DNA of 32,145 nt from an uncultured Clostridia bacterium. Lineage in GTDB: Bacteria; Bacillota; Clostridia; Oscillospirales; Oscillospiraceae. Position numbers and translations under genes: made by a program. The stretch spans positions 1 to 32,145 of the forward strand of contig CAMCCS010000010.1 in NCBI GenBank assembly GCA_945873295.1. The letters run 5' to 3'. The notes beneath the pieces were generated by a model. That model worked only from the letters and a program-made list of their open reading frames with translations. It was not told where the DNA came from and did no database searches. Shown here piece by piece: positions 8,128 through 16,276 of the stretch. Numbering within the stretch: the stretch's first letter is position 1; every line of letters begins with the position of its first letter.

Positions 8128-9879
8128 TTACATTTTTTCGGGAGCGGAGAAGCCCAGCAGGTGAATGCCCGTTTCCAGAACGTTCATGGAAAGGCCGATA
8201 AGGGCAATATACCCTTCCTGCAGCGCCTTGTCCTCCTCGGAGAGGATCCGGGTCTCATGGTAGAACTTGTTGACGGCCCCTGCCAGGTCAAAGAGGTAGG
8301 CGCACAGCACATTGGGACTGGAGGTGCGCAGAGCGGTGTCCAGGGTGGGGTCAAACTTGGTCAGGGCCAGCATGACATCCTTGGCATAGGGATTGGCGGG
8401 CAGACGGATGGGCAGGTCCTCCCATTTGCCGTATTTTGCCAGGATGCTCTTGATCCGGACGATGGTGTACAGCAGGTAGGGACCGGTGTTGCCCTCAAAG
8501 GCGGCAAACCGCTCCACATCAAAATTGTAATCCTTGGTGGGCTGGTTGGACAGGTCGCCGTATTTCAGGGCGGCCAGGGTGATCTTCGCGGTGGTGGCAT
8601 CCACCTCACTGTCGTCCACGATCCGGTTTTCCACAACCTTGGCCCGGACAAAGGCGGTCATATCCGAAAGCAGTGTCTCCAGACGCATGACGCCGCCGTC
8701 CCGGGTCTTGAAGGGCTTGCCGTCGCTGCCGTTCATGGTACCGTGGCCCAGGTGCTCCAACTGAGTACTCTCAGGGATGATGCCGCTTTTCTTCGCCGCC
8801 CGGAACACCTGTTCAAAGTGCAGGGCCTGGCGCTTGTCGGTGACGTAGAGAATCTTGTCCGGGGCGTAGTCCCGCTGCCGCTGAACCAGGGTCGCCAGGT
8901 CCGTGGTGGCGTAAATGGCGGCGCCGTCGGACTTGACCAGAATGCAGGGAGGGACCTCTTTTTTGTCTCCGGGCTCTGCCACGGGGAAAACCAGGGCGCC
9001 CTCGCTCTCCACGGCGAAGCCCCGCTGTTTGAGGTCCGCCAGCATATCGGGGATCAGGGGGTCCGCGTCGCTTTCTCCCAGCCACACATCAAAGTGGACA
9101 TCCAGGGCGTCGTAGACCCGGTGCAGGTCGGCAAGGGACACGTTCATAATGTGCTGCCAGATGGCCCGGTAACCGGGGCGGCCCTGCTGAAGCTGGAAGG
9201 TAGCAATGTGGGCCTCCCGGGCAAAGGCCTCGTCCTCTTTCTTCCGGGCGGAGGCGGTGGGGTAGATTTCCTCCAGCTCCGACAGGGTAAAGGGCGGCTC
9301 CGTGGGGTAGGGGCCGGTGAAAGCTTCGTCAAAATAGGGAAGCTCCGGCTGGCGGCGGTGAAGCTCGGCGATAATGAGGCCCATCTGCAGGCCCCAGTCG
9401 CCCAGGTGGACATCCCCGATAGTCCGGTAGCCCAGATACCGGTGCAGCCGTTTCAGGGCTTCGCCGATAATGGCGGGGCGGAGGTGGCCGATGTGCAGGG
9501 GCTTTGCCACATTGGCGCCGCCGTAGTCCACCACCACGGTCTTCCCCGCACCGATCTTCTCCGTGCCGAAGTCCGGCTCGGTGCGCATGGTCTCCACATA
9601 CCGCTGCAGGAAGGCGCCGGAGAGCTTCAGGTTGATAAAGCCCGGCATCACCGCCTCCACCAGGTCATAGTCGGTCTCATCCAGCTGGGCTGCTACCGCT
9701 TTCGCAATCTGAATGGGGGCGCAGTGATACTGCTTGGCTGCGGCAAGGGCACCGTTGCACTGATATTCGCACAGGTCCGGCCGGTTGGACACCGTCACCC
9801 GCCCGTAGGACGGGTCGTAGCCCGCATCTGCAAAGGCCCGGGACATTTTTTCTGAAATCTGATCCAATACTTTCTGCAT
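8128..9879 (-). CDS. argS: Arginine--tRNA ligase
   Basis: Cytosolic class I aminoacyl-tRNA synthetase charging tRNA-Arg. The 583-residue product has an N-terminal additional domain, the HIGH motif in NVAKPLHIGHLRP near residue 127, the GDVHLGDWGLQMG segment following it, and a C-terminal anticodon-binding domain ending LLGFSAPEKM, the typical ArgRS terminus. As in many ArgRS enzymes there is no canonical KMSKS; the segment GSDGKPFKTRDGG near 400 occupies that place. The ATG at 9879 follows AGGAGGAGAA. It is monocistronic, facing repeat copy C downstream. Confidence 0.97.
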   Translation of the reverse strand: MQKVLDQISEKMSRAFADAGYDPSYGRVTVSNRPDLCEYQCNGALAAAKQYHCAPIQIAKAVAAQLDETDYDLVEAVMPGFINLKLSGAFLQRYVETMRTEPDFGTEKIGAGKTVVVDYGGANVAKPLHIGHLRPAIIGEALKRLHRYLGYRTIGDVHLGDWGLQMGLIIAELHRRQPELPYFDEAFTGPYPTEPPFTLSELEEIYPTASARKKEDEAFAREAHIATFQLQQGRPGYRAIWQHIMNVSLADLHRVYDALDVHFDVWLGESDADPLIPDMLADLKQRGFAVESEGALVFPVAEPGDKKEVPPCILVKSDGAAIYATTDLATLVQRQRDYAPDKILYVTDKRQALHFEQVFRAAKKSGIIPESTQLEHLGHGTMNGSDGKPFKTRDGGVMRLETLLSDMTAFVRAKVVENRIVDDSEVDATTAKITLAALKYGDLSNQPTKDYNFDVERFAAFEGNTGPYLLYTIVRIKSILAKYGKWEDLPIRLPANPYAKDVMLALTKFDPTLDTALRTSSPNVLCAYLFDLAGAVNKFYHETRILSEEDKALQEGYIALIGLSMNVLETGIHLLGFSAPEKM

Positions 9880-9925
9880 ATGTTTCTCCTCCTATTTTTC
9901 CCAGTATACCAAATACGCGGGGAAA

Positions 9926-9955
9926 AGTATACCCCCTTTTCCGGAAAAACTGCAA
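9926..9955 (-). promoter_or_regulatory. argS promoter (probable)
   Basis: On the minus strand TTGCAG (9950-9955), 18 bases, TATACT (9926-9931), about 45 bases before the argS start. A second TATACT at 9902-9907 is an alternative -10. I saw no T-box leader. Confidence 0.5.
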
Positions 9956-9993
9956 AAAAGGGCAGCGCATCTATCCGGGCGGTGATTTTCCTC

Positions 9994-10021
9994 TTGCATA
10001 CAAATTATATTCCGGTATAAT
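9994..10021 (+). promoter_or_regulatory. MATE exporter promoter
   Basis: TTGCAT (9994-9999), 16 bases, TATAAT (10016-10021), 32 bases before the start codon. Confidence 0.8.
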
Positions 10022-10053
10022 AGAGACGAAAACAAACGATTTTAGGAGTTCGT

Positions 10054-11421
10054 ATGAAAGCAAATACATTGGAAGAAAACAAGATGGGCGTGATGCCCGT
10101 TCCCAGACTGCTGCTGAACATGGCGCTGCCCATGATTATTTCCATGCTGGTACAGGCCCTTTACAACATTGTGGACAGTGTTTATGTGTCCCAGGTGTCG
10201 GAAAGCGCGGTCACCGCCCTGTCCCTGGCGTTCCCGGTGCAGAATATGCAGATCGGCTTTGCCGTGGGTATCGGTGTGGGTGTCAATTCCCTGCTCTCCA
10301 AGAGCTTGGGACAGAAGAATCAGGAGGCTGCGGACCGGGCGGCGGGAAACGGCGTTTTTCTCATGTGCATTGCCGTGGTGCTCTTTGTGCTCTTTGGCAT
10401 TTTCGGCGTCCGGCCCTATTACCGTATGCAGTCCCAGGTCGCCGAGACCGTGGAGGGCGGCATTGCCTATACCAGCATCTGCTGCATCTTTACCCTGGGC
10501 GTGTTTGTGCAGATTCTGGGGGAGCGGCTGCTGCAGGCCACGGGGCGCACGCTGCATACCATGTTTATCCAGGCCACCGGGGCCATTATCAATATTGTGC
10601 TTGACCCTATTTTCATTCACGGCTGGTTCGGCATCCCTGCCATGGGTGTTGCCGGCGCCGCGGTGGCTACGGTGATCGGGCAGTGGGTGGGAGCGATCCT
10701 GTGTGTCTACTGCAATTTCCGGTTCAATTCTGATGTGCATCTGTCCTTCCGGTTCCTGAAGCCCGTGAAAGCCAGCATCGGACCGATTCTGGCGGTGGGT
10801 GTTCCCGCAATTGTGATGAACGCCATCGGCTCCGTTATGAATTTCGGTATGAACCAGATCCTCCAGAGCTTTCAGGAGACGGCTACCGGTGTGTTCGGTG
10901 TGTATTTCAAGCTCCAGAGCTTCTTCTTCATGCCCCTGTTCGGTATGAATAACGCCACGATTTCCATTATCGCCTATAACTACGGTGCGGAAAAGCCGGA
11001 GAGGATCGTGAAAACCCTTCGGGTGGCCTGCTCCGTTGCCGTGTGCATCATGCTGGCGGGACTGCTGGCGTTCCAGCTGGCTCCCGGACTGCTTCTGGGG
11101 CTGTTCAACCCCTCGGAGGAATTCCTTGCCATCGGCACCAGTGCCCTGCGGATCATCAGCTTCCATTTCCCCATCGCCGCGTTCTGTATTATTCTGGGAG
11201 CGTGCTTTCAGGCCCTGGGAAACGGAATCTATTCCACCATTGTATCCCTCTGCCGTCAGCTGTTTGTGCTGCTGCCCACGGCCTACCTGCTGAGTCTCAC
11301 CGGCAGCGTCCACAATGTGTGGTGGGCATTTCCCATTGCGGAGATAGCCAGCGGCCTTGTGACAATGCTGCTCTTTACCCGCATTTACCGCCGGAAGGTC
11401 AAGCCCCTGTTTGACCGGTGA
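10054..11421 (+). CDS. MATE family efflux transporter
   Basis: Integral membrane, cation-coupled multidrug or toxic-compound exporter. The 455-residue product has the family's usual length with about twelve hydrophobic segments. Its N-terminal part, RLLLNMALPMIISMLVQAL followed by VDSVYVSQ and GVNSLLSKSLGQ, is typical of the DinF/NorM-related clostridial MATE group, and the C-terminal half repeats the pattern (GILxVGVPAIVMN-like segment near 250, then FGMNQILQ). Start ATG has AGGAG 6 bases upstream and its own promoter. No regulator is adjacent, and the substrate cannot be told from sequence. Confidence 0.93.
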   Translation: MKANTLEENKMGVMPVPRLLLNMALPMIISMLVQALYNIVDSVYVSQVSESAVTALSLAFPVQNMQIGFAVGIGVGVNSLLSKSLGQKNQEAADRAAGNGVFLMCIAVVLFVLFGIFGVRPYYRMQSQVAETVEGGIAYTSICCIFTLGVFVQILGERLLQATGRTLHTMFIQATGAIINIVLDPIFIHGWFGIPAMGVAGAAVATVIGQWVGAILCVYCNFRFNSDVHLSFRFLKPVKASIGPILAVGVPAIVMNAIGSVMNFGMNQILQSFQETATGVFGVYFKLQSFFFMPLFGMNNATISIIAYNYGAEKPERIVKTLRVACSVAVCIMLAGLLAFQLAPGLLLGLFNPSEEFLAIGTSALRIISFHFPIAAFCIILGACFQALGNGIYSTIVSLCRQLFVLLPTAYLLSLTGSVHNVWWAFPIAEIASGLVTMLLFTRIYRRKVKPLFDR

Positions 11422-11459
11422 TTTCCACATAGAAACATTGCATACCGCGGCAGTGCGGA

Positions 11460-11682
11460 AAATTGGAATTTGGCGTACCGTCAGAACGTGTCATTCCGAA
11501 CCAGTGCGCACACTGGTGTGGGAATCTCCATCGAATTCCGGGCAGCCCATCGTCATACAGACCGTTCTTTTGCGACGTTTTCTGTAATTTATCCACGAGA
11601 AGTGGTACGTCTAACCGGGGGATTGCCACGCCGGTGTGCGCTACTTTATCGCAATGACCGGGAATTCGATAAATACCAATTT
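11460..11682. repeat. Palindromic intergenic repeat, copy D
   Basis: Ends AAATTGGAATTT (11460-11471) and AAATACCAATTT (11671-11682). The left arm at 11490-11529 is of ATTCC/GGAAT type with loop stem ACCAGT-ACTGGT. The right arm near 11618-11659 is ATTGC/GCAAT type with a decayed inner stem. The spacer (ATCGAATTCCGGGCAGCCCA and onwards) is closely similar to that of copy E. It lies between two genes of the same direction. Confidence 0.88.
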
Positions 11683-11735
11683 ATCCGTTTGCCGCAAAAG
11701 ACGATACCCGTACAAACGTAGTTATGGAGAATCCT

Positions 11736-13385
11736 ATGAAAAAGAAAGTATTGATTTTTGCCCTCTGCCTTTGCCTGCTTCTTACCGGCTGCGGCGCGGT
11801 GGATGTGGGCGGCTTTTTCCGCGCTCTGGGTCAGGCCGCCGGTGCGGCTGGTGGCGGACACTCATTGCGGGAGGCCATCGAACGCAGCCAGGTGATTCCC
11901 TATTCCCAAATGGAATATACCCGGCCGGACCTGACGGAGCTGGAAACACTTCTTGCCCAAACGGAGCAGGCCGCCCAGGATAAGGATCTGGACGCCGTCA
12001 CGAATGGAATCAATGGGTTTTATGATGCCTATGACCGGTTCTACACCGCCTACTCCCTGGCAGACATCCGCTACAGCGCTGATCTAACCAATGAGGAAAA
12101 CGCCGAGGAATACGACTACTGTACAAGACTTTCTTCCCGGGTGGACAGCATGCTGGACGAACTGTACAGAGTTTTGGCAGCCTCCCCGCTGCGCCGGGAG
12201 CTGGAAGGCGACGACTATTTTGGCGCCGGGTTCTTTGATGCCTACCAGGGGGAGAGTATGTACAGCGAGGAATTCCTGGCCCTGATGGACGGGGAAAGCG
12301 AGCTGCGCAGCCGGTACTACGCCCTGTCCAACGGAACGCCTGAGGCTGCCTATGGTTCCCCGAAATTTTACGACAGCTGCTGGGAGGAAATGGCCCAGGT
12401 GCTGGCGGATATGATCCGGAACCGGCAGCAGCAGGCCCGGTGCCAGGGCTATGACAGCTATATTGACTTTGCTTACGATTTCTATTATTACCGGGACTAT
12501 ACCCCGGCCCAGGCGCGGCAGTACATGGAGGAAATCCGGGAGCAGCTGGTGCCCCTGTACCGCGATCTGGACGGCAGCCTCTGGGACGTGGCGGGGGAGT
12601 ACGCTTCGGAAGCGAAGACCCTGGAATCCGTTCGCGGCGCGGTGGAGGCCATGGGCGGCACAGTCTGGGAGGCTTTCCGGCTGATGGAGCGGGCCGGCCT
12701 GTATGACGTTGCCTATTCGCCCAATAAATATAACGCCTCCTTTGAACTGTACCTGCCTTCCTATGAAGAGCCGTTTCTCTTTATGAACCCGGGGCTGAAC
12801 CGGTATGACAGCCTGACCCTGGCCCATGAGTTCGGCCATTTCTGCAGCGACTACGCAAGCTACGGAAATACCGCGGGGATCGATGTGGAGGAGGTATTCT
12901 CCCAGGGAATGGAGTATCTGACCCTGTGCTACAGGGAAGAGAACCGGGACCTTGGGGGAATGAAGCTTGCCGACAGCCTGAGCACCTATGTGGAGCAGAG
13001 CTGCTATGCGTCTTTTGAAGAACGAATGTATTCCCTCTCCGGGGAGGAACTGACCCCGGAGGGCCTGCGGCGGCTGTATGAACAGACGGCGAAAGACTTT
13101 GGCATTGACGCGGCGGTCTTTGACAGCCGGGATTTCATCACCATTACCCATTTCTATACCAGTCCCATGTATATCATCAGCTATGTGGTGAGCAACGATG
13201 CCGCCATGCAGCTGTACCAGCTGGAGCTGGAGGAAGCGGGAGCGGGCCTTACACGGTATGAAGAAAACCTGGACACCTGGGAAATGTATTTCCTGGCGTT
13301 TCTGGAGGAGGCAGGGCTTCAAAGCCCCTTTGACCGGGTGGCGGAGGTCCGGGAGTTTTTCCTGGGGCAGGGGATCGGAGCCTGA
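11736..13385 (+). CDS. Lipoprotein M3-family (oligoendopeptidase-like) zinc metallopeptidase
   Basis: A secreted, membrane-anchored peptidase. The 549-residue product begins MKKKVLIF and has a hydrophobic signal ending in the lipobox LLTGC near residue 20. The gluzincin site HEFGH is near residue 364, in LTLAHEFGHFCSDYA, and a downstream acidic segment DVEEVFSQGMEYL supplies the third zinc ligand expected for M3 enzymes. Most M3 oligopeptidases are cytosolic, so a lipobox form is worth noting; such surface forms would trim extracellular peptides. Start 11736 is preferred over ATG 11724 because GGAG at 11727-11730 then has proper spacing. Transcription start is unclear: repeat copy D fills the upstream gap. 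Confidence 0.9.
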   Translation: MKKKVLIFALCLCLLLTGCGAVDVGGFFRALGQAAGAAGGGHSLREAIERSQVIPYSQMEYTRPDLTELETLLAQTEQAAQDKDLDAVTNGINGFYDAYDRFYTAYSLADIRYSADLTNEENAEEYDYCTRLSSRVDSMLDELYRVLAASPLRRELEGDDYFGAGFFDAYQGESMYSEEFLALMDGESELRSRYYALSNGTPEAAYGSPKFYDSCWEEMAQVLADMIRNRQQQARCQGYDSYIDFAYDFYYYRDYTPAQARQYMEEIREQLVPLYRDLDGSLWDVAGEYASEAKTLESVRGAVEAMGGTVWEAFRLMERAGLYDVAYSPNKYNASFELYLPSYEEPFLFMNPGLNRYDSLTLAHEFGHFCSDYASYGNTAGIDVEEVFSQGMEYLTLCYREENRDLGGMKLADSLSTYVEQSCYASFEERMYSLSGEELTPEGLRRLYEQTAKDFGIDAAVFDSRDFITITHFYTSPMYIISYVVSNDAAMQLYQLELEEAGAGLTRYEENLDTWEMYFLAFLEEAGLQSPFDRVAEVREFFLGQGIGA

Positions 13386-13454
13386 CAAAGCGGGAGCTTT
13401 CTGTTTTGCATGAAGGTTGTCGCTTCGGGGAATCCTGTTCCCGGGGTGATAGCA

Positions 13455-13571
13455 ATGCCGGAAAAAGAAAAAGAGGATGGAAAGAAAACCGTACCCTGGG
13501 AAATGACGGACCCCAAGCCGCCGGTGATCCAGTCCGGCCACATGGAGTCCCATCGGGAAAATACCAAATAA
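13455..13571 (+). CDS. Possible small hydrophilic protein, 38 residues
   Basis: The frame begins MPEKEKEDGKKTVPW and ends ENTK-stop, is very rich in charged residues and proline, and has a GGGGTGAT ribosome-site candidate 4 bases before the ATG. A terminator-like hairpin follows at 13576. It lies 69 bases after the M3 peptidase stop, with a sequence character unlike the flanking repeats. I do not recognise a family. It could be a genuine small protein or chance; conservation in relatives would settle it. Confidence 0.4.
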   Translation: MPEKEKEDGKKTVPWEMTDPKPPVIQSGHMESHRENTK

Positions 13572-13575
13572 CCAG

Positions 13576-13613
13576 TCCCCGGACAGGAAAGGTTATCCTC
13601 TCCTGCCTGGGGA
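13576..13613 (+). terminator. Probable terminator after the M3 peptidase/small ORF
   Basis: TCCCCGGACAGGA (13576-13588) pairs with TCCTGCCTGGGGA (13601-13613), 11 of 13 positions. The following sequence is T-rich (ATCATTTATTCG) but lacks a solid T run. Confidence 0.55.
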
Positions 13614-13627
13614 TCATTTATTCGTTC

Positions 13628-13966
13628 AAATTGGAATTTGCCCGCAGGGCGGGCGGCCAAGTCGTGCGGTAGATTGGTGTAGTCGTTTCTGCCCTGCGCC
13701 GCTCGGTATCGTTCCGTGGTACGGTGGCGGGGTGCCGACTTCCCGGTCATTGCGATCCAGTTCGAAAACTGGCGTGGCAATCTCCATCGAATTCCGGGCA
13801 GCCCATCGTCATACAGACTGTTCTATCCTGCCGTTTTCCGGAATTTTTCCACGAGAAATTGTTCTCCTATCCAGGAGATTGCCACGCCAGTGTGAGCACT
13901 GGCTCGCAATGACCGAAAATTTGGGTTCGGAATGACACGTTCTATCGGCGCGCCAAATCCCAATTT
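13628..13966. repeat. Palindromic intergenic repeat, copy E (composite)
   Basis: Begins AAATTGGAATTT (13628-13639) with a module-2-type unit (GCCGCTCGGTATCGTTC near 13698-13714), then continues without a clear inner border into hairpin arms at 13746-13785 and 13874-13914, both ATTGC/GCAAT type. The right arm has a perfect GCCAGTG-TGAG-CACTGGC stem, apparently the least decayed right arm in the window. A fragment of a further inverted arm (TTCGGAATGACACGTTCT, 13926-13943) precedes the end repeat AAATCCCAATTT (13955-13966). It lies between same-direction genes. Confidence 0.8.
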
Positions 13967-14014
13967 GTCTCTTTACTGTTGAAAACCAGAATTGTAAACT
14001 TTTTTTGAAAGGGC

Positions 14015-14060
14015 TTGCATATGGAAAAGCGGCGTGGTAAACTGATGCGTAGCTTGCTAC
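14015..14060 (+). promoter_or_regulatory. marR-ABC operon promoter with probable MarR operator
   Basis: TTGCAT (14015-14020), 17 bases, TAAACT (14038-14043). Immediately downstream an inverted repeat GTAGC-TT-GCTAC (14049-14060) overlaps the expected start of transcription. Its position suits binding by the MarR protein encoded next, giving autoregulation. The operator role is inferred from position and symmetry. Confidence 0.65.
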
Positions 14061-14078
14061 CTATTAGGAGGTGATCTC

Positions 14079-14534
14079 TTGCTTCACTATGGACATCTTG
14101 TCCGGATTCTGCACTGCTGTACGTCCCAGGCCATGACGGAGGCTCTGTCTTCCATGGACCTGACATCGGCCCAGGGCCATCTCATGGGCTTTCTTGCCCA
14201 CTGCGAAAATCCACCCTGCGCCCGGGATATTGAAGAAGCCTTTCACCTGAGCCATCCCACGGTGTCGGGGCTTTTGTCCCGTCTGGAAAAGAAAGAGTTT
14301 TTGGAACTGCGTCCGGATCCGGAGGACCGTCGGTGCAAACGGATTTATATGCTTCCCAAGGGCAGGGAGTGCATCGAGATTATGGACAGAACCATCCTGA
14401 ACAATGAAGAACGGTTTGTCCGGGGCTTTACCAAGGAAGAAAAAGAACAGTTCGCGGCCTATCTCACCCGCGCCATCCAGAATATGGGACAAAGGGCGGA
14501 ACCGTTCCCACATAAGGAGGATACTTTAGAATGA
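14079..14534 (+). CDS. MarR family transcriptional regulator
   Basis: A 151-residue winged-helix DNA-binding protein that dimerises and normally represses its own operon until a ligand binds. Visible: N-terminal dimerisation helix, DNA-binding part with ARDIEEAFHLSHPTVSGLLSRLEKK near residues 48-72 in which the recognition helix is centred, and the wing RPDPEDRRCKRIYM near 80. The start is TTG at 14079, set by AGGAGGTGA ending 4 bases before; the first in-frame ATG falls well inside the protein. Its stop overlaps the start of the next gene (ATGA), so regulator and ABC exporter are translationally coupled, and it probably senses a compound the exporter removes. Confidence 0.93.
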   Translation: MLHYGHLVRILHCCTSQAMTEALSSMDLTSAQGHLMGFLAHCENPPCARDIEEAFHLSHPTVSGLLSRLEKKEFLELRPDPEDRRCKRIYMLPKGRECIEIMDRTILNNEERFVRGFTKEEKEQFAAYLTRAIQNMGQRAEPFPHKEDTLE

Positions 14535-16276
14535 TAAGACGACTTCTCCGGTGTATCCGGGAATACAAATGGGCCACCATCCTCAGCCCGCTGTGCATGA
14601 TCGGCGAGGTTTATATGGAGGTCAAGATCCCGCTGGTCCTTTCCAAAATTGTGGACCTGGGTGTGGAAATGAGCGACATGGGCGCCGTGGTCCAGTACGG
14701 TCTGGTTCTGGTGCTGTACGCCTTGTGTTCTCTGGCTTTCGGTGTGGCCTCGGCCTTTTTCGCGTCCTACGCTGCCACCGGCTTTGCCCGGAACCTGCGC
14801 CACGACATGTACTACAACGTGCAGACCTTCGACTTTTCCAATATTGATAAGTTTTCTACATCCAGCATTGTCACCCGCCTGACCTCCGATGTGGCCAACC
14901 TCCAGATGGGCTTCCAGATGCTGATTCGTATGGCGATCCGCTGCCCCATGATGCTGATCCTCGCTACCACCAACGCCTTTTCCATCAGCCCCCGGCTGTG
15001 CCTTGTCTACTGCGTGGCCCTGCCCCTGCTGGGCCTGGGCCTGTACATCCTGATGAAAACGGTCTACCCCATCTTTGACCGGGTGTTCAGGACCTACGAC
15101 AAGCTGAACAATGTGGTTCAGGAAAACCTCCACGGCATCCGGGTGGTCAAGTCCTTCGTCCGGGAGGACCGGGAGACCCAGAAGTTTACCACCGTCTCCG
15201 AGGAAATCTACAAGGACTTCTGCAAAGCGGAGCGGACCCTGGCCTTCAACAATCCGCTGATGCAGCTGGCAGTCTACACCTGCATTCTGGTTATCTCCTA
15301 CCTGGGCGCTGCCATGGTGGTCCAGTCCGGCAATGATATTGCCGTGGGTCTGACCACGGGACAGCTGACCTCCATGTTCACCTACACCACCCAGATCCTC
15401 AGCTCTCTCATGATGCTGTCCATGGTGTTTGTGATGATGACCATGGCCCGGGCACCCCTGCGCCGTACCACCGAGATCCTGGAGGAAATCCCGGATCTGG
15501 ATAACCCGAAGGACCCTGTCACGGTGGTTTCCGACGGCTCCATTGATTTTGACAATGTTTCTTTCCGGTATTCCAAGACCGCGGACCGCAGCGCCCTGGA
15601 AAACATTGACCTGCACATTGCCTCCGGTATGACCGTGGGCATCCTGGGCAGTACCGGTTCCAGCAAATCCACCCTGGTGCAGTTGATTCCCAGACTGTAT
15701 GACGCCACCGAGGGCACCGTTCGGGTGGGGGGCGTCGATGTCCGGGACTATGACATTACTGTGCTGCGGGATGCCGTCTCCATGGTGCTGCAGAAAAACG
15801 TGCTGTTTTCCGGCACCATCAAGGAAAACCTCCGGTGGGGCGATCCCAACGCCACGGACGAGGAACTGGTCCATGCCTGTAAGCTGGCCTGCGCCGACGA
15901 GTTTATCAGGACCTTCCCCGACGGCTATGATACCTACATCGAGCAGGGCGGCACCAACGTCTCCGGCGGTCAGAAGCAGCGGCTCTGCATTGCCCGGGCC
16001 CTGCTGAAAAAGCCCAGGATTCTGATTCTGGACGACTCCACCTCCGCTGTGGACACCCATACCGACGCAATGATCCGCAAGGCCTTCCGGGAAGAGATCC
16101 CGGGTACCACCAAGCTCATTATCGCCCAGCGGATCTCCTCCATTCAGGACGCGGACCTGATCGTGGTGCTGGACGGCGGAAAAATCTCCGCCATGGGCAC
16201 CCACGACGAGCTTCTGAAGACCTCCACTATCTACCAGGAAGTCTTTTTCTCTCAGCAGAAAGGAGGGCTCCAGTAA
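14531..16276 (+). CDS. ABC exporter half-transporter, degenerate-site subunit
   Basis: First half of a heterodimeric multidrug-type ABC exporter (BmrC/LmrC-like) in the cytoplasmic membrane. The 581-residue product has six N-terminal membrane helices (to about residue 310) and a nucleotide-binding domain. Walker A near 373 reads GSTGSSKST (Ser in place of the usual last Gly), signature VSGGQ is intact, Walker B ends LILDDSTS with Asp instead of the catalytic Glu, and the switch residue is Gln (IIAQRISS) rather than His. Thus this subunit's Walker site is catalytically degenerate, as expected for one half of such a pair. It overlaps marR by 4 bases and the second half-transporter by 1 base. 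Confidence 0.94.
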   Translation: MIRRLLRCIREYKWATILSPLCMIGEVYMEVKIPLVLSKIVDLGVEMSDMGAVVQYGLVLVLYALCSLAFGVASAFFASYAATGFARNLRHDMYYNVQTFDFSNIDKFSTSSIVTRLTSDVANLQMGFQMLIRMAIRCPMMLILATTNAFSISPRLCLVYCVALPLLGLGLYILMKTVYPIFDRVFRTYDKLNNVVQENLHGIRVVKSFVREDRETQKFTTVSEEIYKDFCKAERTLAFNNPLMQLAVYTCILVISYLGAAMVVQSGNDIAVGLTTGQLTSMFTYTTQILSSLMMLSMVFVMMTMARAPLRRTTEILEEIPDLDNPKDPVTVVSDGSIDFDNVSFRYSKTADRSALENIDLHIASGMTVGILGSTGSSKSTLVQLIPRLYDATEGTVRVGGVDVRDYDITVLRDAVSMVLQKNVLFSGTIKENLRWGDPNATDEELVHACKLACADEFIRTFPDGYDTYIEQGGTNVSGGQKQRLCIARALLKKPRILILDDSTSAVDTHTDAMIRKAFREEIPGTTKLIIAQRISSIQDADLIVVLDGGKISAMGTHDELLKTSTIYQEVFFSQQKGGLQ

